Shown here: piece after piece, positions 15,227 through 28,400 of the stretch | Layout of the letters: every line of letters starts with the position of its first letter | Numbering within the stretch: the first letter of the stretch is position 1 | Assembly: GCA_963082875.1 (NCBI GenBank) | Contig: OY720099.1 | Location: forward strand, 9,672,001-9,736,000 | DNA: 64,000 bases | From: Corella eumyota | Lineage: Eukaryota; Chordata; Ascidiacea; Phlebobranchia; Corellidae | Reading direction: 5' to 3' | Program-made: the position numbers and the translations under genes | The notes under the pieces: model-generated | The model's input: the letters and a program-made list of their open reading frames with translations, nothing else | The model's database searches: none | Told to the model about the DNA's origin: nothing

Positions 15227-16316
15227 CATCCTCACCATCTTCACCGTCCTTACCACCCTCATTATCTTCATCATCCTCATCATCCTTATAATCCTCATCA
15301 TCCTCATTATCCTCATCATCTTCATTATCCTCATCATCCTCACCATCCTCACCATCCTCACCGTCCTTATCATCCTCATCATCCTTATCATCCTTATCAT
15401 CCTCATCATCTTCAACATCCTCATCATCTTCATTATCCTCATCATCTTCACCAACCTCACCATCCTCACCATCCTTATCACCCTCATCATCCTCATTATC
15501 CTCATCTTCCTCATTATTCTCATCTTCATCATCCTCATCATATTCATCATCCTTATCATCCTCATCATCCTCATCATCTTCAACATCTTCATCATCTTCA
15601 TTATCCTCATTTTCCTCATCATCCTCACCATCCTCACCATCCTAACCGTCCTCATAATCCTCATCATCCTTATCATCCTTATCATCCTCATCATCATCAT
15701 CATCCTCATCATCCTTATTATCCTCATCATCCTCATTATTCTCATCATCTTCATTATCCTCATCACTCTCAACATCCTCACCATCCTCACAATACTCACC
15801 ATTATCACTATCCCCACTATCCTCAGCATCCTCACCATCTTTACCAGCTTCACCATCCTCACAATCCTTACCATTCTTTTCATCCTCTCCATACTATCCA
15901 TCCTTACCATCCTCACCATCCTCATCATTTTCATTATCCTCATCATCTTCAAAATCCTCACCATTCCCACCATCCTCACCATCCTTTCCATCTTCACCAT
16001 CCTCACCATCCTCACCATCCTAACCATTCTCACCCTCCTCACCATCCTCAGTTTCCTTACAATCCTCACCATCCTTACCGTCCCCACCGTCCTCACCACC
16101 TTCATCATCCTCATCATCCTTATTATCCTCATCATCCTCATTATCCTCATCATCTTCATCATCCTCATCATCTTCAACATCCTCATCATCTTCATTATCC
16201 TCATCATCCACATCATCCTCACCATTCTCACCATCCTCACCATCCTCACTGTCCTCATCATCCTCATCATTTTTAACATCCTCATCATCTTCATCATCCT
16301 CATCATCCTTATCATT
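15219..16316. repeat. K/J module, copy between cassettes
   Basis: After the slip the sequence follows HOR-A 931-1630. CATTATCACTATCCCC is near 15803, the K word CCATACTATCCATCC near 15890, the J word CAGTTTCCTTAC near 16047, and the CATTCACATCATCC edge near 16316. The K and J words keep the same offset (10434) to HOR-A copy 2. About 350 bases of extra nine-mers lie between the slip and K compared with copies 1 and 2. Confidence 0.75.
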
Positions 16317-16821
16317 CACATCATCCTCATCATATTCATCATCCTTATCATCCTCATCATCCTCATCATCCTCATCATCTTCATCATCCTCATCATCCTT
16401 ATCATCATTATTATCCCCATTATCCTTATCATCTTTACCATCCTCACCATCCTCACCATCCTCACCATCCTCACCATCCTCACTATCTTCTACATCCTCA
16501 CCATCCTCACCATCTTCACCATCCCCACCATCTTCACCATCCTCACCATCCTCTTTATCCTCATCATCCTCATATTCCTCATTATCCTCATCATCCTCAC
16601 CATCCTCACCATCTTCACCATCCTCACCATATTCACTATCTTCACAATCCTCACCATCCTCACCATCCACACCATTTTCACCATCTTTACCATCTTCATC
16701 ATCCTCATCATCCTCATCATCTTCATTATTATCATCATCCTTATCATCCCCATCATTTTCACCATCCTCACAATCTTCACTATCCTCACCATCCTTTCCA
16801 TCCTCTAGATCCTCTCCATCC

Positions 16822-17031
16822 TAACATTCCTCTCCATTCTCTACATCCTTACCATCCTCACCATCCTCATCATTCTTATCATCCTCATCATCCTTAATAT
16901 TCTTATCTTCCTTAACATTCTCACCATCCTCACCATACTCACCATCCTTACCATCTTCACTATTTTCACCTTTCTCACCATCCTCACCATCTTCACCATC
17001 CTCACCATCCCCACCATCTTCACCATTTCAC
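16822..17031. repeat. TAACATT / 8-bp slip module, copy 4 (+9)
   Basis: Same pair, distance 202 bases, which is 193 plus one nine-mer. Its slip is also the left border of a twin-slip cassette. The word TCTAGATCC just upstream is a local variant I did not see elsewhere. Confidence 0.75.
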
Positions 17032-17249
17032 CATCCTCACCATCCTCACCGTCCTTACCACCCTCATTATCTTTATTATCCTCATCATCAACATCATCAT
17101 CCTCATCATCCTTATAATCCTCATCATCCTCATTATCCTCATCATCTTCATTATCCTCATCATTCTCAACATCCTCACCATCTTCACAATACTCACCATT
17201 ATAACTATTCCTACTATCCTCACCATCCTCACCATCTTCACCATTTCAC
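17024..17249. repeat. Twin-slip cassette 2
   Basis: Slip words at 17024 and 17242, 218 bases apart (24 nine-mers plus 2). The core holds CATCATCAACATCATC and the variant CCATTATAACTATTCC. The left slip belongs to a TAACATT module. Confidence 0.75.
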
Positions 17250-20084
17250 CATCCTCACCATCCTCACCATCCTCACCGTCCTTATCACCCTCATTATCTT
17301 TATCATCCTCATCATCAACATCATCATCCTCATCATCCTTATAATCCTCATCATCCTCATTATCCTCATCATCTTCATTATCCTCATCATACTCAGCATC
17401 CTCACCATCCTCACCATCCTCACCGTCCTCATCATCCTCATCATCCTTATCATCCTTATCATCCTTATCATCCTCATCATTTTCAACATCCTCATCATCT
17501 TCATTATCCTCATCATCTTCACCAACCTCACCATCCTCACCATCCTTATCAGCCTCATCATCCTCATCATCCTCATCTTTCTCATTATTCTCATCTTCAT
17601 CATCCTCATCATATTCATCATCCTTATCATCCTCATCATCCTCATCATCTTCAACATCCTCATCATCTTCATTATCCTCATCATCCTCATCATCCTCACC
17701 ATCCTCACCATCCTAACCGTCCTCATAATCCTCATCATCCTTATCAATCTTATCATCCTCATCATCTTCATCATCCTCATCATCATTATCATCTTCATCA
17801 TCCTCATCATATTTATCATACTCATTATCCTCATCATCCTTATCATCATTATTATCTTCATCATACTCATCATCCTAATTATCCTCAACATCCTCACCAT
17901 CCTCACCATCTTCACCATCCTCACCATCCTTACCATCCACACCATTTTTACCATCCTCAACATCCTCACCATCCTCACCATCCTTACCATCCTCACCTTC
18001 CACAACATCCTCACTATCCTCACCATCTTCACCATCCTCACAATCCTCACCCTCATCACCATCCTCACCGTCCTCACCAACTTTATCATCCTTATCATCC
18101 TCATCATCCTTATCATCCTCATCATCCTCATAATTTTTATCAACCTCATCAACCTCATTATCTTCACCATCCTCATCATTCTCTCCATCCTTATCATCCT
18201 CATCATCCTTATCATCCTCACCATCCTCACCATCCTCACCATCCTCACTATCCTCAAAATCCTCACCATCCTCATCTTCTTCACCATCCTCACCATCCTC
18301 TCCATCCTCATCATCCTCATCATCCTCATCATCCTCACCATCCTCACCATCCTCACCATCCTCATCATCCTCACCATCCTCACTATCCTCACAATCCTCA
18401 CCATCCTCACCATCCTCACCATCCACCCCATCCGCAACATCCTCACTATTCTCACCATCCCCACCAACCCAACCGTCCTCACCATCTTCATCATTCTTAT
18501 CACCCTCATCATCCTCATCGACCTCATCATTCTCATTATCCTCATCATCCTTATAATTCTCACCATCCTCATCATCCTTATCATCCTCAGCATCCTCATC
18601 ATCTTCACCATCCTCTCCATCCTCATCATCCTTATCAGCCTCATAATCCTCATCATCCTCATCATCCTCATCATCCTTAACATCCTCACCATCTTCACCA
18701 TCCTCCCCATTCTCACCATCCCTACATTTCTAAACATCCTCACCATCCTCAACATCCTCACCATCCTAACCATCTTCACTATTTTTACCATCCTCACCAT
18801 CCTCACCGTCCTCACCATCTTTATCATCCTCATCATTCTCATCATCCTCATCATCCTCATCATCCTCATCATCTTCATCATCCTCATCATCCTCATCATC
18901 CTCATCAACCTTTTCATCCTCATCATCCACATCATCCTCATCATCCTCATCATCCTCATCATCCTCATCATCCTGAACATCTTCTCCAACTTCACCATTC
19001 TCATCATCCTCATCATCTTCACCATCTTCACGATCTTCACCATTCTCACTGTCTTCTCAATCCGCACCATCCTCTTCATCCTCATCATCCTCATCATTCT
19101 TATCATCCTCAACATTCTCACCATCCTCACCATCTTTACCATGCTCACCATCCTCACCATCCCCAACATCCTCACCAACCTCCCCATCCGCAACATCCTC
19201 ACTATCCTCACCATCCTCACCAACCCCACCAACCTCACCATCCTCATCATCCTTATCACCCTTATCATCCTCATCATCCTCATCATTCTCATTATCATCA
19301 TCATCCTTATAATCTTCACCATCCTCATCATCCTCATCATCCTCATCATCCTCATCATCCTCTTCATCCTCATCATCCTTATCATTCTCATAATTCTCAT
19401 TATCTTCATCATCCTTAACTTCCTCACCATCTTCACCATTCTCCCCATCCTTACCATCCCTACCTTCTTAAACATCCTCACCATCCTCAACATTCTCACC
19501 ATCTTATCCTTCCTCACTATTTATACCATCCTCATCATCCTCACCGTCCTTACCATCTTTATCATACTCATCATCCTCATCATCCTTATCATTCTCATCA
19601 TCTTTATCATCCTCATCATCCTTATCATCCTCATCATCCTCATCATATTCATCATCCTCTTTAGCCTCATCATCCTTATCATCATTATTATCCTCATCAT
19701 CCTCATCATCCTAATCATCTTCAACATCCTCACCATCCTCACCATCTTCACCATCCTCACCATCCTTACCATCCTCACCATTTTTACCATCCTCACCATC
19801 CTCACCATCCTCACCATCCTTACCATCCTCACCTACCACAACATCCTCACCATCCTCACCATCTTCACCAACTTCACAATCCTTACCATCATCACCATCC
19901 TCACCGTCCTCACCAAATTTATCATCCTTATCATCCTCATCATCCTTATCATCCTTATCATCCTCATCATCCTCATCATATTCATCATCCCCATCATCCT
20001 CATCATCTTCACCATCCTCACCATCCTCTCCATCCTCATCATCCTCATCATCCTCACCATCTTCACCATCCTCACCATCCTCAC
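17250..20084. repeat. Satellite array between cassettes 2 and 3
   Basis: Gene-free array. Monomer marks TAAACATCC at 18731 and 19469 are 738 bases apart (82 nine-mers). It also carries the CCCCATCCGCAACATCC word near 18428 and 19183, CTCAATCCGCACCATCC near 19058, and TTTACCATGCTCACC near 19135. Nothing else seen. Confidence 0.75.
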
Positions 20085-20337
20085 CATTTTACCATCCTCA
20101 CCATCTTCACCGTCGTTACCACCCTCATTATCTTCATTATCCTCATCATCAACATCATCATCCTCATCATCCTTATAATCCTCATCATCCTCATTATCCT
20201 CATCATCTTCATTATCCTCATCATTCTCAACATCCTCACCATCTTCACAATACTCACCATTATAACTATCCCCACTATCCTCACCATCCTCACCATCCTC
20301 ACCATCCTCACCATCCTCACCATCCTCACCATTTCAC
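20085..20337. repeat. Twin-slip cassette 3
   Basis: Slip words at 20085 (variant CATTTTAC) and 20330, 245 bases apart (27 nine-mers plus 2). The core is CATCATCAACATCATC then CACCATTATAACTATCCCC. A run of CCTCACCAT words precedes the right slip and accounts for the greater length. Confidence 0.75.
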
Positions 20338-21327
20338 CATCCTCACCATCCTCACCATCCTCACCGTCCTTACCACCCTCATTATCTTCATCATCTTCAT
20401 CATCAACATCATCATCCTCATCATCCTTATAATCCTCATCATCCTCATTATCCTCATCATCTTCATTATCCTCATCATCCTCACCATCCTCACCATCCTC
20501 ACCGTCCTCATCATCCTCATCATCCTTATCATCCTTATCATCCTCCTCTTCTTCAACATCCTCATCATCTTCATTATCCTCATCATCTTTACCAACCTCA
20601 CCATCCTCACCATCCTTATCACCCTCATCATCCTCATCATCCTCATCTTCCTCATTATTCTCATTTTCATCATCCTCATCATATTCATCATCCTTATCAT
20701 CCTCATCATCCTCATCATCTTCAACATCTTCATCATCTTCATTATCCTCATTATCCTCATCATCCTCACCATCCTCACCATCCTAACCGTCCTCATAATC
20801 CTCATCATCCTTATCGTCCTTATCATCCTCATTATCTTCATCATCCTCATCATCCTTATCATCTTCATCATCCTCATCATATTCATCATACTCATTATCC
20901 TCATCATCCTTATCATCATTATTATCCTCATCATACTCATTATCCTAATCATCCTCAACATCCTCACCATCCTCACCATCTTCACCATCCTCACCATCCT
21001 TACTATCCTCACCATTTTTACCATTTTCACCATCCTCACCATCCTCACCATCCTTACCATCCTCAACTTCCACAACATCCTCACCATCTTCACCATCTTC
21101 ACCATCCTCACAATCCTTACCATCATCACCATCCTCACCGTCCTCACCAAATTTATCATCCTTATCATCCTCATCTTCCTTATCATCCTTATCATCCTCA
21201 TCATCCTCATCATATTTATCATCCTCATCATCCTCATCATCTTCACCATCCTCACCATCCTCTCCATCCTCATCATCCTTATCATCCTCATCATCCTCAC
21301 CATCTTCACCATCCTCACCATCCTCAC
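20338..21327. repeat. Satellite array between cassettes 3 and 4
   Basis: Gene-free array resembling 15227-15660 and 17250-17700, with CATCAACATCATC soon after the slip and CCTAACCGTCCTCATAATCC near 20782. That word recurs near 15640, 17712, 18,4xx-type segments, 58873 and 61348. Nothing else seen. Confidence 0.65.
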
Positions 21328-21481
21328 CATTTCACCATCCTCACCATCATCACCGTCCTTACCACCCTCATTATCTTCATTATCCTCATCATCAACATCA
21401 TCATCCTCATAATCCTTATAATCCTCATCATCCTCATTATCCCCACTATCCTCACTATCCTCACCATCCTCACCATTTCAC
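21328..21481. repeat. Twin-slip cassette 4, shortened
   Basis: Slip words at 21328 and 21474 are only 146 bases apart (16 nine-mers plus 2). The CATCATCAACATCATC core is present but the TTATAACTATCCCC word is missing, so the cassette looks internally shortened by whole nine-mers. Confidence 0.75.
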
Positions 21482-23459
21482 CATCTTCACCATCCTCACC
21501 GTCCTTACCACCCTCATTATCTTCATCATCCTCATCATCAACATCATCATCCTTATAATCCTCATCATCCTCACCATCCTCACCATCCTCACCGTCCTCA
21601 TCATCCTCATCATCCTTATCATCCTTATCATCCTCATCATCTTCAACATCCTCATCATCTTCATTATCCTCATCATTTTCACCAACCTCACCATCCTCAC
21701 CATCCTTATCACCCTCATCATCCTCATCATCCTCATCTTCTTCATTATTCTCATCTTCATCATCCTCATCATCTTCAACATCCTCATCATCTTCATTATC
21801 CTCATCATTTTCACCAACCTCACCATCCTCACCATCCTCACCATCCTCACCATCCTCACCATCCTTACCATCCTCACCTTCCACAACATCCTCACCATCC
21901 TCTCCATCTTCACCATCCTCACAATCCTCACCCTCATCACCATCCTCACCGTCCTCACCAACTTTATCATTTTTATCATCCTCATCATCCTTATCATCCT
22001 CATCATCCTCATAATTTTTATCATCCTCATCATCCTCATCATCTTCACCATCCTCACCATCCTCTCCATCCTCATCATCCTCATCATCCTCATCATCCTC
22101 ACCATCCTCACCATCCTCACCATCCTCACCATCCTCACTATCCTCAAAATCCTCACCATCCTCATCTTCTTCACCATCCTCACCATCCTCTCCATCCTCA
22201 TCATCCTCATCATCCTCACCATCCTCACCATCCTCACCATCCTCACCATCCTCACTATCCTCACTATCCTCACAATCCTCACCATCCTCACCATCATCAC
22301 CATCCACCCCATCCGCAACATCCTCACTATCCTCACCATCCTCACCAACCTAACCGTCCTCACCATCCTCATCATCCTTATCACCCTCATCATCCTCATC
22401 ATTCTCATTATCCTCATCATCCTTATAATCCTCACCATCCTCATCATCCTCATCATCCTCAGCATCCTCATCATCCTCACCATCCTCTCCATCCTCATCA
22501 TCCTTATCATCCTCATAATCCTCATCATCCTCATCATCCTCATCATCCTTAACATCCTCACCGTCTTCACCATCCTCACCATCCTCACCATCCCTACATT
22601 TCTAAACATCCTCACCATCCTCAACATCCTCACCATCCTAAGCATCCTCACTAATTTTACCATCCGCACCATCCTCACCGTCCTCACCATCTTTATCATC
22701 CTCATCATTCTCATCATCCTCATCATTCTCATCATCTTCTTCATCCTCATCATCATCATCTTCATCATTCTTATCATCCTCAACATTCCCACCATCCTCA
22801 CCATCCTCACCATCCTCAACATCCTCACCATCTTCACCAACCTCACCAACCTCACCATCCTCACCATCCTTATCACCCTCATCATCTTCATCATCCTCAT
22901 CTTCTTCATTATCCTCATCATTCTTATCTTCCTCATCATCCTCATCATATTAATCATCCTTATCATCCTCATCATCCTCATCATCTTCAACATCCTCATC
23001 ATCTTCATTATCCTCATCATCCTCATCATCCACACCATCCTCACCATCCTCACCGTCCTCATCATCCTCATCATCCTTATCATCCTTATCATCCTCATCA
23101 TCTTCAACGTCCTCATCATCTTCATTATCCTCATCATCCTCATCATCCTCACCATCCTCACCATCCTCACCGTCCTCATCATCCTCATCATCCTTATCAT
23201 CCTTATCATTCTCATCATCTTCATTATCCTCATCATCCTTATCATCCTCATCATCCTCATCATATTCATCATCCTCATTAGCCTCATCATCCTTATTATC
23301 ATTATTATCCTCATCATCCTCATCATCCTAATCATCCTCAAAATCTTCACCATCCTCACCATCCTCACCATTTTCACCATCCTCACCATCCTTACCATCC
23401 TCACCATTATTACCATCCTCACCATCCTCACCATCCTCACCATCCTTACCATCCTCACC
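21482..23459. repeat. Satellite array, mosaic segment
   Basis: Gene-free array. It carries the TAAACATCC mark near 22602, the CCCCATCCGCAAC word near 22310, and several TTCAACATCCTCATCATC words. CTAATTTTACCATCCGC near 22651 is a local variant not seen elsewhere. Nothing else seen. Confidence 0.65.
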
Positions 23460-26040
23460 TTCCACAACATCCTCACCATCCTCACCATCTTCACCATCCT
23501 CACAATCCTCACAATCATCACCATCCTCACCGTCCTCACCAACTTTATCATCCTTATCATTCTCATCATCCTTATCATCCTTATCATCCTCATCATCCTC
23601 ATCATATTCATCATCCTCATCATCCTCATCATCTTCACTATCCTCACCATCCTCTCCATCCTCATCATCCTTATCATCCTCATCATCCTCACCATCCTCA
23701 CCATCCTCACCATCCTCACTATCCTCACAATCCTCACCATCCTCATCTTCTTCACCATCCTCACCATCCTCTCCATCCTCATCATCCTCATCATCCTCAT
23801 CATTCTCATCATCCTCATCATCCTCACCATCCTCACCATCCTCACCATCCTCACTATCCTCACAATCCTCACCATCCACACCATCCTCACCATCCACCCC
23901 ATCCGCAACATTCTCACTATCCTCACCATCCTCACCAACCTAACCATCCTCACCATCCTCATCATCCTTATCACCCTCATTATCCTCATCATTCTCATTA
24001 TCCTCATCATCCTTATAAACCTCACCATCCTCATCATCCTCATCATCCTCATCATCCTCAGCATCCTCATCATCCTCACCATCCTCTCCATCCTCATCAT
24101 CTTTATCATCCTCATAATCCTCATCATCCTTATCATCCTCATCATCCTTAACATCCTCACCATCTTCACCATCCTCCCCATCCTCACCATCCCTACATTT
24201 CTAAACATCCTTACCATCCTCAACATCCTCACCATCCTAAGCATCCTCACTATTTATACCATCTTCACCATCCTCACCGTCCTCACCATCTTTATCATCC
24301 TCATTATTCTCATTATCCTCATCATCCTCATCATCTTCATCATCTTCATCATCCTAATCATCCTCATCATCCTCATCAACCATATCATCCTTATCATCCA
24401 CATCATCCTCATCATCCTCATCATCCTCATCATCCTGAACATCTTCTCCAACTTCACCATTCTCATCATCCTCATCATCTTCACCATCCTCACGATCCTC
24501 ACTATCCTCCCCAACTGCAACATCCTCAATATCCTCACCATTCTCCCCATTCTCACCATCCCTACCTTCCTAAACATCCTCACCATCCTCAACATTCTCA
24601 CCATCCGATCTATCCTCACTATTTATACCATCCTCATCATCCTCACCGTCCTTACCATCTTTATCATACTCATCATCCTCATCATCCTTATCGTCCTCAT
24701 CATCCTCATTATCCTCATCATCCTCATCAACCTTATCATCCTCATCATCCTCATCATCCACATCATCCCCATCATCCTTATCATCCTGAACATCTTTTCC
24801 AACTTCACCATTCTCATCATCCTCATAATCTTCACCATCTTCAAAATCCTCACTGTCCTATCAATCCGCACCAACCTCTTCATCCTCATTATCATCATCT
24901 TCATCATTCTTATCATCCTCAACATTCTCATCATCCTCACCATCCTCACCATTCTCATCATCCTCATCATCTTCACCATCCTCACGATCCTCACCATCCT
25001 CACTGTCCTATCAATCCGCAACATCCTCTTCATCCTCATCATCATCATCTTCATCATTCTTACCATCTTCAACATTCTCACCATCCTCACCATCCTCAAC
25101 ATCCTCACCATCTTCACCAACCTCACCATCCCCACCATCCTTATCACCCTCATCATCCTCATCATCCTCATCTTTCTCATTATTCTCATCATTCTTATCT
25201 TCCTCATCATCCTCATCATATTCATCATCCTTATCATGCTCATCATCCTCATCATCTTCAACATCCTTATCATCTTCATTGACCTCATCATCCTCATCAT
25301 CCTCACCATCCTCACCATCCTCACCGTCCTCATCATCCTCATCATCCTTATCATCCTTATCATCCTCATCATCTTCATCATCCTCATCATCTTTATCATC
25401 CTCATCATTTTCATCATATTCATCATCCTCATTATCATCATTATTATCCTCATCATCTTTATCATCCTTACCATCTTCACCATCCTCACCATCCTCACTA
25501 TCCCCACCATCTTCTACATCCTCACCATCCTCACCATCTTCACCATCCCCACCATCTTCATCATCCTCATCATCCTCATCATCTTCATCATCCTCATCAT
25601 CTTCACCTTTCCCACCATCCTCACCATCTTCACCATCTTCAACATCCTCACCATCCTCACCATCCTTTCCATCTTTTCCATCCTCACCATCTTCATCATC
25701 TTCATCACCCTCATCGTCCTCATCATTCTTATCATTCTAATAATCCTCATCATCCCCCTCATCCTTAACATCCTCATCATTCTCACCATCCTCACCATTC
25801 TCACCCTTTTCTTGATCCTTTCCATCCTCTCTATCCTTACCATCCTCACTATCCTCTTCATCCTTATCATCCTAATCATACTCATTATCCTCATCATCCT
25901 CATCATCCTCATAATCCTCATCATCCTAATCATCCTCAACATCCTCACCATCCTCACCATCCTCACCATCCTTACCATCCTCACTATTTTTACCACCCTC
26001 ACCATCCTCACCATCCTCACCATCCTTACCATCCTCACCT
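23460..26040. repeat. Higher-order repeat HOR-Q, copy 1
   Basis: Starts at CTTCCACAACATCC and carries the rare word CCTTATAAACCTCACC (about 24009), TAAACATCC near 24201 and 24571, CCATCCGATC near 24603, and a double TCAATCCGCA mark at 24861 and 25011. The same set recurs in copy 2 at offsets of 2391 (TTATAAACC), 2755 (CCGATC) and 2755 (both TCAATCCGCA marks). Edges are approximate. Confidence 0.7.
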
Positions 26041-28400
26041 TCCACAACATCCTCACCATCCTCACCATCTTCACCATCCTCACAACCCTAACCATCATCA
26101 CCATCCTCAACGTCCTCACCAACTTTATCATCCTTATCATCTTCATCATCCTTATCATCCTCATCATCCTCATCATATTCATCATCCGCATCATCCTCAT
26201 CTTCTTCACCATCCTCACCATCCTCACCATCCTCACCATCCTCACTATCCTCACAATCCTCACCATCCACACCATCCTCACCATCCACCCCATCCGCAAC
26301 ATTCTCACTATCCTCACCATCCTCACCAACCTAACCATCCTCACCAACCTCATCATCCTTATCACCCTCATCATCCCCATCATTCTCATTATCCTCATCA
26401 TCCTTATAAACCTCACCATCCTCATCATCCTCATCATCCTCATCATCCTCAGCATCCTCATCATCCTCACCATCTTCTCCATCCTCATCATCTTTATCAT
26501 CCTCATAATCCTCATCATCCTTATCATCCTCATCATCCTTAACATCCTCACCATCTTCACCATCCTCCCCATCCTCACCATCCCTACATTTCTAAACATC
26601 CTTACCATCCTCAACATCCTCACCATCCTAACCATCCTCACTATTTTTACCATCTTCACCATCCTCACCGTCCTCACCATCTTTATCATCCTCATCATTC
26701 TCATTATCCTCATCATCCTCATCATCTTCATCATCTTCATCATCCTAATCATCCTCATCATCCTCATCAACCATATCATCCTCATCATCCACATCATCCT
26801 CATCATCCTCATCATCCTCATCATCCTGAACATCTTCTCCAACTTCACCATTCTCATCATCTTCATCATCTTCACCATCCTCACGATCCACACCATCCTC
26901 ACTGTCTTCTCAATCCGTACTATCCTCTTCATCCTCATCATCCTCATCATTCTTATCATCCTCAACATTCTCACCATCCTCACCATCTTTACCATTCTCA
27001 CCATCCTCACCATCCTTACTATCCTCCCCAACCGCAACATCCTCACTATCCTCACCATCCTCACCAACCTCACCATCCTCACCATCCTCATCATCCTTAT
27101 CACCCTTATCATCCTCATCATCCTCCTCATTCTCATTATCCTCATTATCCTTATAATCCTCACCATCCTCATCATCCTCATCATCCTCATCATCCTCATC
27201 ATCCTCATCAACCTCATCATCCTCTTCATCTTCATCATCCTTATCATTCTCATAATCCTCATTATCTTCATCATCCTTAACATCCTCACCATCTTCACCA
27301 TTCTCCCCATCCTCACCTACCTTCCTAAACATCCTCACCATCCTTAACATTCTCACCATCCGATCCATCCTCACTTTTTATACCATCCTCATCATCCTCA
27401 CCGTCCTTACCATCTTTTTCATACTCATCATCCTCATCATCCTTATCGTGCTCATCATCCTCATTATCCTCATCATCCTCATCAACCTTATCATCCTCAT
27501 CATCCTCATCATCCACATCATCCTCATCATCCTTATCATCCTGAACATCTTTTCCAGCTTCACCATTCTCATCATCCTCATAATCTTCACCATCTTCAAA
27601 ATCCTCACTGTCCTATCAATCCGCACTAACCTCTTCATCCTCATTATCATCATCTTCATCATTCTTATCATCCTCAACATTCTCATCATCCTCACTATCC
27701 TCACCATTCTCATCATCCTCATCATCTTCACCATCCTCACGATCCTCACCATTCTCACTGTCCTATCAATCCGCAACATCCTCTTCATCCTCATCATCAT
27801 CATCTTCATCATTCTTACCATCTTCAACATTCTCACCATCCTCACCATCCTCACCATCCTCAACATCCTCACCATCTTCACCAACCTCACCATCCTCACC
27901 ATCCTTATCACCCTTATCATCCTCATCATCCTCATCTTCCTCATTATTCTCATCATTCTTATCTTCCTCATCATCCTCATCATATTCATCATCCTCACCA
28001 TCCTCACCATCCTCACTATCCCCACCATCTTCTACATCCTCACCATCCTCACCATCTTCACCATCCCCACCATCTTCATCATCCTCATCATCCGCATCAT
28101 CTTCATCATCCTCATCATCTTCACCTTTCCCACCATCCTCACCATCTTCACCATCTTCAACATCCTCACCATCCTCACCATCCTTTCCATCTTTTCCATC
28201 CTCACCATCTTCATCATCTTCATCACCCTCATCGTCCTCATCATTCTCATCATTCTAATAATCCTCATCATCCCCATCATCCTTAACATCCTCATCATTC
28301 TCACCATCCTCACCATTCTCACCCTTTTCTTGATCCTTTCCATCCTCTCCATCCTTACCATCCTCACTATCCTCTTCATCCTTATCATCCTAACCATACT
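26041..28400. repeat. Higher-order repeat HOR-Q, copy 2
   Basis: Repeats copy 1: TTATAAACC near 26402, TAAACATCC near 26594 and at 27326, CCGATCC at 27360, and TCAATCCGCA at 27616 and 27766. It is one of several segments that carry the TTGATCCTTTCC and CACCCTCATCGTCC words (near 28330 and 28225). It also contains the only 5-base phase change I found, near 27317. Confidence 0.7.
27301..27330. other. Unique 5-bp deletion in the CCCTACCTTCC monomer mark
   Basis: Other copies read CTCACCATCCCTACCTTCC. Here it reads CTCACCTACCTTCC, five bases shorter. It is one of only four phase-changing sites that are not the CATTTCAC-type word. The phase of the array downstream of this point agrees with a net change of minus 5. 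Confidence 0.75.
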
